The notes beneath the pieces are model-generated. The model ran no database searches, was not told where the DNA came from, and was given only the letters and a program-made list of their open reading frames with translations. From the NCBI RefSeq assembly GCF_036013975.1, contig NZ_CP107904.1, forward strand, positions 3,239,501-3,303,500: a stretch of 64,000 nt of DNA, written 5' to 3'. The translations under genes were made by a program, and so were the position numbers. The stretch comes from Kitasatospora sp. NBC_00458. GTDB taxonomy: Bacteria; Actinomycetota; Actinomycetes; Streptomycetales; Streptomycetaceae. Positions 1-8,993 of this stretch are shown here, piece by piece; position 1 is the stretch's first letter, and every line of letters begins with the position of its first letter.

Positions 1-67
1 AGGATGGCGGCCCTCCACCGTGTAGCACCAGCGATGAATACTGAAGCCCACGGTTTAGTATCACTTC

Positions 68-1036
68 ATGATGGATCTGGGGCGCCTGCGGGCGCTGCAC
101 GCGGTGGCCGTGCACGGTTCGGTCGGCGGGGCTGCGGCGGCCCTCGGGTTCACGCCGTCCGCGGTCTCGCAGCAGATCGCCAAGCTGGAGCGGGAGACCA
201 GGACGGTGCTGCTGGAGCGTCAGGGCCGCGGCGTGGTCCTGACGGACGCGGCGCGCGAGCTGGCCGACACCGCGCAGGCGGTGCTGGGCCTGGTGGAGCG
301 GGCGGAGGTCCGGCTGGAGGAGCAGCGCGGCCAGGCGGTCGGACGGCTGCTGGTCGCCGCCTTCGCCACCGGCGCGCGCGGGCTGATGCCGGGGGTCCTG
401 GTCGATCTCCGCGGGCGGTGCCCGGAGCTGGACGTCCGGCTGGTGGAGAGCGACCCGTACCCGGCGGCCGAGCTGGTGGCCCGCGGGGAGGTCGACCTGG
501 CGCTCGTCCAGGACTGGCCGACGGTCCCGCTGCCGGTGCAGGAGGGCCTCTCCCGGCTGGACCTCGGCCCGGACCCGGTGGATCTGCTGCTGCCCGCCGG
601 CCACCCGCTGGCCGGCCTCGCGGTGGTGCCGGTGGGCCGGCTCGGCGCGCAGCGCTGGATCAGCGTGCCGCCCGGCAACATCTGCCACGACTGGCTGGTC
701 CGGACGCTGCGCGAGGCCGGCGAGGAGCCGGACGTCCACTACCAGGTCGGTGAGTTCGAGACCCAGATCGCGCTGATCGCGGCCGGGCTCGGCGTCGGCC
801 TGGTGCCGCGGCTGGGCCGGGGCGTGCTGCCGGCGGGGGTGGTCGCCCGACCGGTGGTGCCGGAACCGGCCCGGCGGGTGTTCGCGATCTGGCGCTCCCA
901 GGCGTCCCGGCGTCCGGCGATCACCGAGGCGCTGCGGGCGCTGCAGGCCCGGTGGGCCGCCGCGGGCGGGGCGGCAGCCGGGTCGGCAGCCGGAGTGGCG
1001 GACAGCCGAGCGGACGGGTCCGGGGCGGGCGGGTGA
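68..1036 (+). CDS. LysR-family transcriptional regulator
   Basis: The 322-aa protein has the LysR layout. An N-terminal winged helix-turn-helix spans about residues 1-62, with GFTPSAVSQQIAKLERE as the recognition-helix region, followed by a linker helix and a substrate-binding domain from about residue 90 to 290. Length is normal for the family apart from a Gly/Ala-rich tail of some 25 residues. Two tandem ATG codons (68 and 71) open the frame with no clear Shine-Dalgarno, so either may be used. It runs convergently with the ZIP transporter gene. LysR regulators usually control a divergent neighbour, but the upstream gene lies outside the window, so the target is unknown. Confidence 0.9.
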   Translation: MMDLGRLRALHAVAVHGSVGGAAAALGFTPSAVSQQIAKLERETRTVLLERQGRGVVLTDAARELADTAQAVLGLVERAEVRLEEQRGQAVGRLLVAAFATGARGLMPGVLVDLRGRCPELDVRLVESDPYPAAELVARGEVDLALVQDWPTVPLPVQEGLSRLDLGPDPVDLLLPAGHPLAGLAVVPVGRLGAQRWISVPPGNICHDWLVRTLREAGEEPDVHYQVGEFETQIALIAAGLGVGLVPRLGRGVLPAGVVARPVVPEPARRVFAIWRSQASRRPAITEALRALQARWAAAGGAAAGSAAGVADSRADGSGAGG

Positions 1037-1123
1037 CCGCGGGGCGGGGTGGCGTCCGGTCGGCCGGGCGCCGGATCGGCGGATCGGCGGGCCAGCGGAT
1101 CAACGTCGGCACCCGGGGGTCCG

Positions 1124-1918
1124 TCAGCCGGCGAAGCCGATCACCAGCCACATGAAGCCGACGCCGACGAGGGTGCAGAACAGGGTGGAGCGCGAGGGGT
1201 GCGGGCTGTGCGCCTCGGGGAGGATGTCCGAGGTCGCCAGGTAGAGCAGGAAGCCGGCGAAGAACCCCAGGTAGAGGCCGAGCAGGTGCTCGGAGATGGT
1301 GAACAGCAGGGTGATCGCGGCGCCCGTCACCGGCGCCAGCGCGTCCGCCGCGAGCAGGGTCAGCGCGCGCCGTTTGTCGTTCCCGTACAGGCGGGTGAGC
1401 GTGTAGGTGTTGAAGCCGTCGGCGAAGTCGTGCGCGACCACGGCGATCGCGACCACCGTCCCGACCGTGGTGCCGGCCTGGAAGGCCGCGCCGATCGCGA
1501 AGCCGTCCATCAGGCTGTGGCCGACCAGGGCGAGGGCGGCGGTCAGGCCGACCCCCTGCTGCCCGTCGATCCCGGACCGGGTGCGGCCGTGGGAGTGGGC
1601 GTGGCCGTGCGCGGACCGCTGGCCGTGGGTGTGCTCGGCGTACTCGTCCTCGTGGCCGCGGTGGATGGCGACCGCCCGCTCGACGATGTGGATGGTCAGG
1701 AAGCCCGCCGCGAACATCAGCAGCGCCTCCGGCACCCCGTGGACCTCCTCGGGCGCCTGGTGCAGCGCCTCCGGGAGCAGGTCGAAGGCGACGACCCCGA
1801 GCATCAGCCCGGCGGCGAAGCCGAGCACCAGGTGGCGGCGGTCCCCGGTGCGCTGGGCGACCCAGCCGCCCAGCAGCGTCATCAGGAACGCCCCCGCCGC
1901 GACCAGGATCGCGGTCAC
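1124..1918 (-). CDS. ZIP-family divalent metal transporter
   Basis: This 264-aa membrane protein has about eight hydrophobic segments and a central His-rich loop with HTHGQRSAHGHAHSHG, typical of ZIP zinc/iron permeases. Helices with conserved polar residues follow the loop (HSLMDGFAIGAAF and VAHDFADGFNTY, the H-S and H-D-F-x-D-G metal-path motifs). It should import or equilibrate Zn2+ or a related cation across the cytoplasmic membrane. The start is GTG preceded by GGAGGAG. No zinc-repressor box is obvious upstream, so its regulation cannot be read here. Confidence 0.88.
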   Translation of the reverse strand: MTAILVAAGAFLMTLLGGWVAQRTGDRRHLVLGFAAGLMLGVVAFDLLPEALHQAPEEVHGVPEALLMFAAGFLTIHIVERAVAIHRGHEDEYAEHTHGQRSAHGHAHSHGRTRSGIDGQQGVGLTAALALVGHSLMDGFAIGAAFQAGTTVGTVVAIAVVAHDFADGFNTYTLTRLYGNDKRRALTLLAADALAPVTGAAITLLFTISEHLLGLYLGFFAGFLLYLATSDILPEAHSPHPSRSTLFCTLVGVGFMWLVIGFAG

Positions 1919-2261
1919 CGCTCCTCCGCCGTGACGGACCGTCTGTCCATTCCCTCTCCCCCGTGTCCCGCCCGTCCCCGGGCCGGCCGCCGACCGGTGC
2001 CGGACGGCTCCGCGGCACCCCGCCCGGCGCCGGGTGCCGTCACTCGGCCGGGCCCCCGGTCACCCGGACGCCCGCGCCCCCAGCCTCACGCGGCGCGCCG
2101 GGCGGCGCCCGCCGTACGGGCCGTCAGGGTGAGCCGCCCGCACGGGTCAGGGCCCGGCGCCGGGCCGACCACCGTACTGGACCGGTGGCCCGCCGTCCTC
2201 GGTTCCGCCGTCCTCGGTTCCGCCGTACCGGCCGCCGACCGGCGGCGGGCGGGGGCGCCGG
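1919..2261. other. Intergenic region, 343 bp
   Basis: Between the ZIP transporter start and the Mrr-like gene stop. It contains a short imperfect direct repeat around 2191-2225 (CGTCCTCGGTTCCGC twice). No gene, RNA or convincing terminator was seen. Confidence 0.5.
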
Positions 2262-3965
2262 TCAGCGGCCGGCGGCGAGCGGCAGGCCGAGGTGGGTGCG
2301 GGCCAGCTCGCGGACGCCCTCGCCGTCGACGAGGTGGATGTGCCGGTGCCCGTCCTCGCCCGTGAGGTCGAGCGCACCGTCGGTGAACCGGCCGGTGGTC
2401 AGTCGGAGCCCGCGCTCGGCCGACTCCTCGCGGACCGCCTCCGCCAGTGTCCGGATCTCCTCCGCCCCCACCGCGTCCGCGCCGCGGGAGGCCCAGACCA
2501 CCCAACGGCCGGGGAGGGCACTGCCGGCCGCTCCTTCGCCGGTGGCCACCAGCCCGGCCTGGCCGCGCAGCCGGACGCTCCACTGCGCCAGCCCGCCGCG
2601 GGTGAGCAGTTCGCGGACCAGCTGGGCGAACTCGTTGGCCGAGAGGTCCGGCGCGGCCGGAACGGTGGCGGCCGCCAGGGCCGCCGGCTCGACGCCCGCC
2701 CGGGCGTACGGGTCGGGGGTGACGGCGGCGCCCAGCCCGCGCAGCCGGACCAGGGCCTCGTCCTGTTCGGCGTCCGCGTAGACGCCCTCGCCGTCCGGCT
2801 CCTCGTCGGGGTCGGCGGGGGGCAGCAGCCTGGTGCGGGCCAGGGCGTCCCGGTCGGCGTCCACGCTCAGCAGGCAGAGCGGTTCGGCCGTGCCCGGCTC
2901 GCGCAGCCAGCCGTTGAGCACGACGCCGGCCAGTATCTCGTCGGTGTCGACGGCGTCGGCGGCCTGGAGCGCGCGCAGTGCCAGCCTGGCGACCAGCCGC
3001 AGGTAGTCGGCGGCCCGGTCGGCCGGGGGGCGCGGCACCGGGAGGATCTCGCCGTCGGCGCCCAGCCGGTAGCCGGCGAGCGAGGGCGCGACGTCGGGGG
3101 ACGGCAGGTCGAGGTCGAGCACGGCGGTCCGGGTCAGCGGGCGGTAGACGGCGCGGCACGGCGCGGGCAGGTCCTGGGTGGCGGTCTCGGCGGCGGCGAG
3201 CGCACGCTCCAGCAGCGACTCGACGGCGGCCGGTTCGGCCAGCCGGTACGCCCGGCGGCACTCCTCCAGCGAATCGTTGTACTCGCGGACCGCGCGTGCC
3301 CGGGCCTGCTCGGCCTCCTCGTGGGCGCGCCGTTCGCGGTCCGCGGCCGGGCTGCCGGCCTCGGACCGCCGGGTGCGCCAGACGCGCAGCGCGCGCTGGT
3401 GGGTGAGGCGGGCCTGGGCCAGTTCGCGCTGGTAGCCGGAGTCCAGCAGTCGGCGGGACGGGGCCCCGTCCGGGTCGGCGGCCGCCGGTTCGGCGGGCGC
3501 GTAGTCCTCCCAGCGCGGTTCCGGGTCCTGCTCGCCCGGTCCTGCCGAGGGGCCGCCCGAGGGGTAGGGCCGCGGCTCGTAGCGGCGCAGCTGGCTCTCG
3601 AAGTCCATGGCCGAGACGGGCAGTGCGGCCCGCCGCAGCAGGTCGGCCAGCCGGTCGTGCTCGGCCTGGACGGTGAGCGTGCGGTGGTGGGTCAGGGCGG
3701 CGGCCCGGGCGTGGGCGGCGACCGCCTCGTCGCCGCCCGCGCCGTACGGTCCGTCGGGTCCCGGCCCGGACCCCCGGCCGGGGCCCGGGCCGGGCGGCGT
3801 GCCGTCCGGCCCCGCACCGGCTGCCCCGGCCGCACCGGCGGCGTGGACCTGGGGGCCGTCCCCGTCCGGTTCCTCGACCCCGAGGTCGCGGAAGACCGAG
3901 GCCAGGAAGCCCGGTCGGGGGGCGGTGAGCGCACCGTCGGACTGGCCGTCTGCTGAGTACTGCAT
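2262..3965 (-). CDS. Mrr-like restriction endonuclease-fold protein, catalytic motif apparently degenerate
   Basis: The 567-aa protein has a Gly/Pro-rich first 60 residues, a long charged helical middle (about 70-260) and a C-terminal domain from about residue 445. That domain begins NEFAQLVRELLTRGG and contains IRTLAEAVREESAERGL, LTTGRFTDGALDL and IHLVDGEGVREL, the layout of Mrr-type nuclease domains. The usual D-G-G-x-D and Q-x-K catalytic residues are not recognisable: the corresponding stretches read GLVATGEG and VVWASRG. ATG at 3965 is preferred because GGGGGA lies 10 bases upstream; an in-frame ATG at 3983 is possible. It follows the 651-aa gene by 113 bp on the same strand, so the two may be co-transcribed. 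Confidence 0.65.
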   Translation of the reverse strand: MQYSADGQSDGALTAPRPGFLASVFRDLGVEEPDGDGPQVHAAGAAGAAGAGPDGTPPGPGPGRGSGPGPDGPYGAGGDEAVAAHARAAALTHHRTLTVQAEHDRLADLLRRAALPVSAMDFESQLRRYEPRPYPSGGPSAGPGEQDPEPRWEDYAPAEPAAADPDGAPSRRLLDSGYQRELAQARLTHQRALRVWRTRRSEAGSPAADRERRAHEEAEQARARAVREYNDSLEECRRAYRLAEPAAVESLLERALAAAETATQDLPAPCRAVYRPLTRTAVLDLDLPSPDVAPSLAGYRLGADGEILPVPRPPADRAADYLRLVARLALRALQAADAVDTDEILAGVVLNGWLREPGTAEPLCLLSVDADRDALARTRLLPPADPDEEPDGEGVYADAEQDEALVRLRGLGAAVTPDPYARAGVEPAALAAATVPAAPDLSANEFAQLVRELLTRGGLAQWSVRLRGQAGLVATGEGAAGSALPGRWVVWASRGADAVGAEEIRTLAEAVREESAERGLRLTTGRFTDGALDLTGEDGHRHIHLVDGEGVRELARTHLGLPLAAGR

Positions 3966-4078
3966 CGGTGGTCGTTCCCCCATGCTCGTCCGGCGCCTGC
4001 CCGGGGCGGCCGGCGACCCCGGGGTCCGCCCCTGCCGGACATTGTCCACCGAACGGACGCACCGGTCAGCAAAGCCTC

Positions 4079-6034
4079 TCAGTTGGTGCGGGTGTTGGTC
4101 AGGTGGAGGCCGATGTAGCCGACATAGATCCGGCCACTGCCCGAGCAGTCGTCGAGGTAGTGCAGCCTGGGCGCGGTGCGGCCGCCGCCGATCCGCAGGT
4201 GGGCGCCCATGAACGCGCGCCGGGAGGCGTCCACGCACTCGGGCACCGGCAGCATCCGCTCGCGCTTCCACTTGGTGTGGCTGAACACCGTCCGGGACTC
4301 GCCGCGCACCGCCTTGCGGGGCGGGAAGCGGTGGCAGCCGGCGGGGGTGCGCTCGCACCACTGCTTGAAGTCGCCGCCGGCGCGGCCGTGCACGGCCGCC
4401 TCGGCGTACTCCTGGAGCGCCGTCAGGCCGTCCCAGGTGAGCCTGGCCCAGCCGGTGCCGGCGCAGCGCAGCTCGTCCAGGGCGAGCGCGGCCTTCTGGT
4501 CGCCGGTGAAGGTGAGCAGCGGGAACTCGCCCAGCCGGGTCATCAGTTCGGTGAAGGTGGCGGGGGCCCCGGACGGACCGGCCCGGCGGCCCGGGCGGCG
4601 CCCGGCCGGCGCGGACAGCGAACGTCCGCGCGACGAGGACGGACCGCTGTGCGCGGCCGCCTGCGCCGGTCCGGACGCGGCACCGGGCAGGGTGCAGAGG
4701 CGGCCGGAGGACGCCCGGCGGCGCTCACGGCGCAGGCTGTGCCGGACCCGCTCCAGTTCGTCCGCCCGGGCCTGCTGCTCGGCGAGGTCCTGCCGTTCCT
4801 CCCGGGTGAGCGCCGCCGACTCGGTCGACTCGGCCGGTGCTGTCGGCGCTGTCGGCCCAGTCGGCGCCGACGCGTCCGGGCAGGCTGCGGCCGGCGCGGC
4901 GTTCGGGACCCCGGCCGGGGCGCCGAGCGGCTCCGGCACCGCGAGCGGGGACCGGGGCCGGGGCGGGACCACCCTGAGCACCGGGACGGCGGCCAGCACG
5001 GGCGGCAGCGGGAGTTCGGCCGCGATCCGGCGCGGCTCGCGGGCCAGCAGCCCGGCGGCCCGGCGGAGGTCCTCCTCGATCCGGCGCCGGGCCAGCACGG
5101 GGTGCCGGGCACCGTCGAACCGGGAGGCCGGGTCCACCTCGGGCAGGTAGGTGCGCACCGCGCCGCCGTAGACGGTGTGGTGCTCCAGCGCGACGTTGAA
5201 GCGGGTCCGGGCTCCCGGGTCGAGGACGTAGGCCGTGGCGAGGCCCGGCAGCTGGTCGCAGAGCGGGCCCACCACCTCCTCAAGCCACGGGCCGACGGAG
5301 TGGCCGGCCGGGACGCTCGCCACCACGACGGGCATCCGGCGGTCGGGGTCGCACAGTTCGTCGATCAGCTCGTCGACCCCGGCGGCGCCGAGCACGCGCG
5401 GCGCGGTCTGGACGGCGACCGGCCCGTCCGCGGCGTCGAGCAGCGGCAGCAGGGTGCGGACGGGCTCGGGCACCGGCACCCGGCCGGGCGTCCGCACGCC
5501 GCTGTCGGTGGTGTGCGTCTCGGCCTCCAGCCGGACCCAGGTCGGGCCGGCGGGCCCGGTCGCGACGGTGACGGTGAGCTGGGCGGTCCCGTGCGGGGCC
5601 GGGGTGCGGAGCCGGCGGCGGTCGTAGCGGCCGGCGGCCGGGGGACGGCCCTCCGCGGACGCGGTCCCGGCGGTGCGCGGGAGTCCGGCGCGGAGCGGGC
5701 CGCCGTCCCGGTCGAGCAGGACACGGTCGCCGAGCCGGAGCCGCTCGGCCGGCGGTGCGGGTGTGGATACGGATACGGGCGCGGCGGGCCCGGCGGCCGG
5801 GGGTGCGGGGGCGGCCGCGTGGACGGATACGGCTGCGAGAGGCGGTGCTCCGACGGGCGGGGGTTCCTCGAACCCCTCCTGCTTCAGCCAGTCGGCGAGG
5901 TGCCGGTCGGCCAACGCGACGGCGTCGGCGTGCGGGAGCGCGGTGGTGACGGTCATCCGGTAGGGCGTCGCGGAGCCTCTGGAGCCGGACGGACCGGCAT
6001 GGGCGGGCGACGACGGGGAGCGGTCCGAGGTCAT
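4079..6034 (-). CDS. Uncharacterised multidomain protein upstream of the Mrr-like gene
   Basis: The 651-aa protein is not assigned to a known function. Residues 27-60 form a helical start (ADRHLADWLKQEGFEEP). A beta-rich middle around 115-300 includes PVVVASVPAGHSVGPWLEE and VYGGAVRTYLPEVDPASRF. A charged helix around 375-410 and a Pro/Ala-rich linker follow. The C-terminal 160 residues look well folded (FTELMTRLGEFPLLTFTGD, CERTPAGCHRFPPRKA, LHYLDDCSGSGRIYVGYIG) and end in HLTNTRTN. I have seen the VYGGA...Y and YIG.HLTN.TN type motifs only in uncharacterised actinobacterial proteins. The start has GGAGGT seven bases upstream, so it is secure. Possible effector or nuclease-associated partner of the next gene; function unknown. 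Confidence 0.6.
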   Translation of the reverse strand: MTSDRSPSSPAHAGPSGSRGSATPYRMTVTTALPHADAVALADRHLADWLKQEGFEEPPPVGAPPLAAVSVHAAAPAPPAAGPAAPVSVSTPAPPAERLRLGDRVLLDRDGGPLRAGLPRTAGTASAEGRPPAAGRYDRRRLRTPAPHGTAQLTVTVATGPAGPTWVRLEAETHTTDSGVRTPGRVPVPEPVRTLLPLLDAADGPVAVQTAPRVLGAAGVDELIDELCDPDRRMPVVVASVPAGHSVGPWLEEVVGPLCDQLPGLATAYVLDPGARTRFNVALEHHTVYGGAVRTYLPEVDPASRFDGARHPVLARRRIEEDLRRAAGLLAREPRRIAAELPLPPVLAAVPVLRVVPPRPRSPLAVPEPLGAPAGVPNAAPAAACPDASAPTGPTAPTAPAESTESAALTREERQDLAEQQARADELERVRHSLRRERRRASSGRLCTLPGAASGPAQAAAHSGPSSSRGRSLSAPAGRRPGRRAGPSGAPATFTELMTRLGEFPLLTFTGDQKAALALDELRCAGTGWARLTWDGLTALQEYAEAAVHGRAGGDFKQWCERTPAGCHRFPPRKAVRGESRTVFSHTKWKRERMLPVPECVDASRRAFMGAHLRIGGGRTAPRLHYLDDCSGSGRIYVGYIGLHLTNTRTN

Positions 6035-6252
6035 GCGCGTACCTCCGTGGTGCGGGGGTGGGGTCCGGTGTCCTCCATCGATGGGTCATTGGTCCGGTTC
6101 GCCGGACCTTGCCCAGGAAACGCCATGGCCCGGAGCGGAAGTTCCGACTCCGGGCCACGTCAATACGTTCGAGTGAATCTACTCAAGCCGCCCTGCGCGC
6201 GCCGCGGCGATCTGCTCCACGGCCGGCGGCGGCTCCGGTCGGGCGTCCGGGC

Positions 6253-6567
6253 TCAGTCCCCGCCGTGCTCGGCGCCGCTGCGGCTCCACTCCGGCTCCGG
6301 GACCGGCACGGCCAGCGGGCACCCCTCCGGGGCCTCGTAACTGGCGACCAGGACGACCGGGACGGTCCCGTGGTTGTGGCCGACGTGGACGTGCACCGGT
6401 CCGGCCAGTTCGACCAGCGAGTCCCCGGCGCGGCTGACCTCGACGCGGCCGTCGTGCAGGGTCCGGGTGAGCGTCCCCGAGAGCACCACGACGTCGACCC
6501 GGCCGGGATGGTAGTGCCAGCCCGTGCCGGCCCCCGGCGCCAGCGTGATGGTCTGGACGACGGGCAT
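6253..6567 (-). CDS. Small cupin-domain protein
   Basis: The 104-aa protein is essentially one cupin beta-barrel. Cupin motif 1 is visible as GTGWHYHPGRVDVVVLSG, with metal-ligand type His residues and the following Glu position replaced by Asp. The second motif region is PVHVHVGHNHG. Such single-domain cupins bind a metal or small ligand and often act as dioxygenases or sensors; no substrate can be named. The start is uncertain: ATG at 6567 has GAGG five bases upstream, but the frame stays open far upstream as the antisense of nothing known. It is transcribed in the same direction as the YigZ gene, 179 bp downstream of it. Confidence 0.75.
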   Translation of the reverse strand: MPVVQTITLAPGAGTGWHYHPGRVDVVVLSGTLTRTLHDGRVEVSRAGDSLVELAGPVHVHVGHNHGTVPVVLVASYEAPEGCPLAVPVPEPEWSRSGAEHGGD

Positions 6568-6746
6568 CGCGGCCTCGGCTCCCTGGTCGGCGGATCCGAC
6601 CAGGCTAGGCAGGGCACGCCAGACCCGAAACCGGCCGACCCGGATCTGTCCGAAAACCTGTCCGGAACCGCTACGCCGCCCGGCCCCCGTCCGACGGACC
6701 TCCGGCCCGTGCGGCACCGGCCTCGCCGGCCCCGTGCGGCACCGCC

Positions 6747-7403
6747 TCAGACCGGCACCTCGACGAACGTACGGCCCGCCGCCACCGCGACCGCCGTGCC
6801 GCCGGTCGCCTCCGCCAGCCAGGTGTGGAACGCCGCGACCTCCGGTTCCGGCACCCCCACCTCGATCCGCACCCCGGCCGCCTCGTAGCCGAGGCCGCTC
6901 ACCGTGTACCCGGCCGCCCGCAGGTCGTTCTCCACCCGCCCGGCCCGGGTGTGCCCGGCCGTCACCGCCAGCAGCGCCACCGGCCGCCGCTCCAGCAGCC
7001 CGACCTCGTCCAGGGCCTCCGACACCGCGCTGCCGTACGCCCGAACCAGGCCGCCGGCGCCCAGCTTGATCCCGCCGAAGTACCTGGTCACCACGGCCAC
7101 CGTGTCGGTCACCCCGCGCCGGCGCAGCACCTCCAGCATCGGCACGCCGGCCGTCCCGCCGGGCTCGCCGTCGTCGCTGGACCGCTCGCGGCGCTGGTCC
7201 TCCCCGACCACGAACGCGGTGCAGTTGTGCCGGGCGTCCCAGTACTGCTTGCGGATGCCCGCGATGAACGCCTGGGCCTCCTCCTCGTCGGCGACCCGGG
7301 CGAGGTGGCAGATGAACCGCGACTTCTTGATCTCGGTCTCGTGACTGCCCGCGGCCCGGACGGTGAGGTACTGCCTGGGGGTCGGCTCCGGCGTGGCGGG
7401 CAT
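6747..7403 (-). CDS. YigZ/IMPACT family protein
   Basis: The 218-aa protein shows the UPF0029/IMPACT N-terminal domain (KKSRFICHLARV, WDARHNCTAFVVG, SSDDGEPGGTAGVPML, RYFGGIKLGAGGLVRAYG) followed by the smaller C-terminal ferredoxin-like domain (residues about 140-205). Members bind RNA or ribosome-associated factors and have been linked to translation and stress control; the bacterial biochemical role is not settled. Length and motifs match complete family members. It probably has its own promoter in the 144-bp gap to the aldolase gene. Confidence 0.9.
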   Translation of the reverse strand: MPATPEPTPRQYLTVRAAGSHETEIKKSRFICHLARVADEEEAQAFIAGIRKQYWDARHNCTAFVVGEDQRRERSSDDGEPGGTAGVPMLEVLRRRGVTDTVAVVTRYFGGIKLGAGGLVRAYGSAVSEALDEVGLLERRPVALLAVTAGHTRAGRVENDLRAAGYTVSGLGYEAAGVRIEVGVPEPEVAAFHTWLAEATGGTAVAVAAGRTFVEVPV

Positions 7404-7547
7404 GGTGAGGCGGTTCTCCCGGAGGACGGCTGAGCGGGCGGGGCGCCCCGGACGCGCGGCCCGGGCGGCCCCGCCAGCCTAACCCCGGCCGGCGGGGCAC
7501 CGGAGCGCCGCCGGGGCCGGGGCGGCGGGCCCCGGCCCCGGCCCCGG

Positions 7548-8837
7548 TCAGCGCCCGGCCAGCGCCTCCAGCCGGGCCCGGTCCAGGCCGGTCGCCGCGG
7601 CGGCCTCGGCGGGGTCGACCGCTCCGCAGTCCAGCCCGCGCAGCACGTAGCCGCTGAGCGCCCGGGCGGTGGCCGGCTCGTCCATCACGTCGCCGCCCGC
7701 CTCGGCGACGTAGGCGGCCAGCCGGGCGCCCGCGGCCGCCAGTCCCTCGCGGTAGAAGGAGTAGACCGCGACGTAGCGGGTCGGCAGGTGGGCCGGGTGC
7801 ATGTCCCAGCCCTGGTAGTAGGCCCGGGCCAGCGAGCGGCGGACCAGGTCGTGGTGGAGCTTCCAGGCGGCGTGCACCTGCGCGGTGGAACCGGTCGGGA
7901 TCACGTTGGTCGAGCCGTCCGAGAGCCGGACCCCGGTGCCGGCGGCGGCCACCTGCATCACCGCCTTGGCGTGGTCGGCGACCGGGTGGTCCATGCTCTG
8001 GTACGCGGCGCCGACCCCGCAGGAGGCGCTGTAGTCGAAGGTCCCGTAGTGCAGACCGGTGGCCCGGCCCTCGGCCGCCTCGATCATCCGGGCGACGGTG
8101 GCCCGGCCGTCCGGTCCGAGGATCGCCTGGGTGGTCTCGATCTGGATCTCGAAGCCGATCCGCCCGGACGGCAGCCCGGCGGCGCGCTCGAAGTCGGCCA
8201 GCAGCCGGACCAGCGCGGTGACCTGCTCGGCGTAGGTCACCTTGGGCAGGGTCAGCACCAGCCCGGCGGGCAGACCGCCGTGGGCGAGCAGGGTGGTGAG
8301 GAAGAGCTCCAGCGTGCGGATGCCCCGGTCGCGGACCGCCGCCTCCATGCACTTGGTCCGGACGCCGACGTACGGCGGGGCGGTGCCGTCCGCCACCGCC
8401 GCGGCGACCAGCTCGGCCGCGCGGACGGCGGCGGCGTCCTCCTCGGCGTCGGGGCGGGCCCCGTAGCCGTCCTCGAAGTCGATCCGCAGGTCCTCGACCG
8501 GTTCGCGTTCCAGCTTGGCCCGGACCCGGGCGTGCACGTCGGCGAGCAGCGCGTCGTCCGCCAGGCCGAGGGCGCGGGCCAGCTCGGCCGGGGTCCCGGC
8601 GTGGGTGTCGAACGCCTCCAGGGCCCGGCGGCCCCACGTCCGCACGGTGTCGGCGGTGAAGGCGTCGGCCGGGACGTAGACGGTGTGGACGGGCTGACGG
8701 GTGCCCGGGTCCCCCGGGTAGCGGCGGGCCAGGTCGGCGTCGACCGGCGCGAGCAGCGCGTCCACTGCGGCGCGGGCGGCGGCGGAGAACCCGGCTCCGC
8801 CCGTCGGCCCGGCAGCGCCCACCTCGACCTGCGACAT
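7548..8837 (-). CDS. HpcH/HpaI (CitE-like) aldolase family protein
   Basis: The 429-aa protein resembles the aldolase/citrate-lyase-beta superfamily of TIM barrels that cleave or form C-C bonds in acyl-CoA or oxoacid substrates using Mg2+. Visible motifs are LRIDFEDGYGARPDAEED (acidic metal site), VLTLPKVTYAEQV, GFEIQIETTQAILGPDG (conserved Glu) and LHYGTFDYSASCGVG. Actinobacterial relatives of this length are often annotated as a DUF6986-type aldolase. The start is ATG with GAGGAG six bases upstream. A 15-bp perfect inverted repeat lies about 50 bp upstream and may be its operator. The exact substrate cannot be deduced. Confidence 0.82.
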   Translation of the reverse strand: MSQVEVGAAGPTGGAGFSAAARAAVDALLAPVDADLARRYPGDPGTRQPVHTVYVPADAFTADTVRTWGRRALEAFDTHAGTPAELARALGLADDALLADVHARVRAKLEREPVEDLRIDFEDGYGARPDAEEDAAAVRAAELVAAAVADGTAPPYVGVRTKCMEAAVRDRGIRTLELFLTTLLAHGGLPAGLVLTLPKVTYAEQVTALVRLLADFERAAGLPSGRIGFEIQIETTQAILGPDGRATVARMIEAAEGRATGLHYGTFDYSASCGVGAAYQSMDHPVADHAKAVMQVAAAGTGVRLSDGSTNVIPTGSTAQVHAAWKLHHDLVRRSLARAYYQGWDMHPAHLPTRYVAVYSFYREGLAAAGARLAAYVAEAGGDVMDEPATARALSGYVLRGLDCGAVDPAEAAAATGLDRARLEALAGR

Positions 8838-8887
8838 CCGTACTCCTCACGCCGGCGTGCGCGCGGGGCCCGTGCCGGGCCAGCGCT

Positions 8888-8902
8888 TCAACAGTTTGTT
8901 GA
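8888..8902. promoter_or_regulatory. Candidate operator upstream of the aldolase gene
   Basis: Perfect inverted repeat TCAACA-GTT-TGTTGA (6-bp arms, 3-bp spacer) centred about 58 bp before the aldolase start codon, where a repressor site would be expected. The cognate regulator is unknown. Confidence 0.4.
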
Positions 8903-8993
8903 GGCGAAGGTAGACCGGCCGGGGTCGGGCGTCAATGACCGACCGAGCGGCGGACGGGCGCCGGGGGCTCCTCCCGGGCGCCGGACGGCGGGG

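Noticed and set aside
1919..1980. Zinc-repressor box upstream of the ZIP transporter
   Set aside because: No AT-rich TGAnAnTCA-type palindrome is present near the start.
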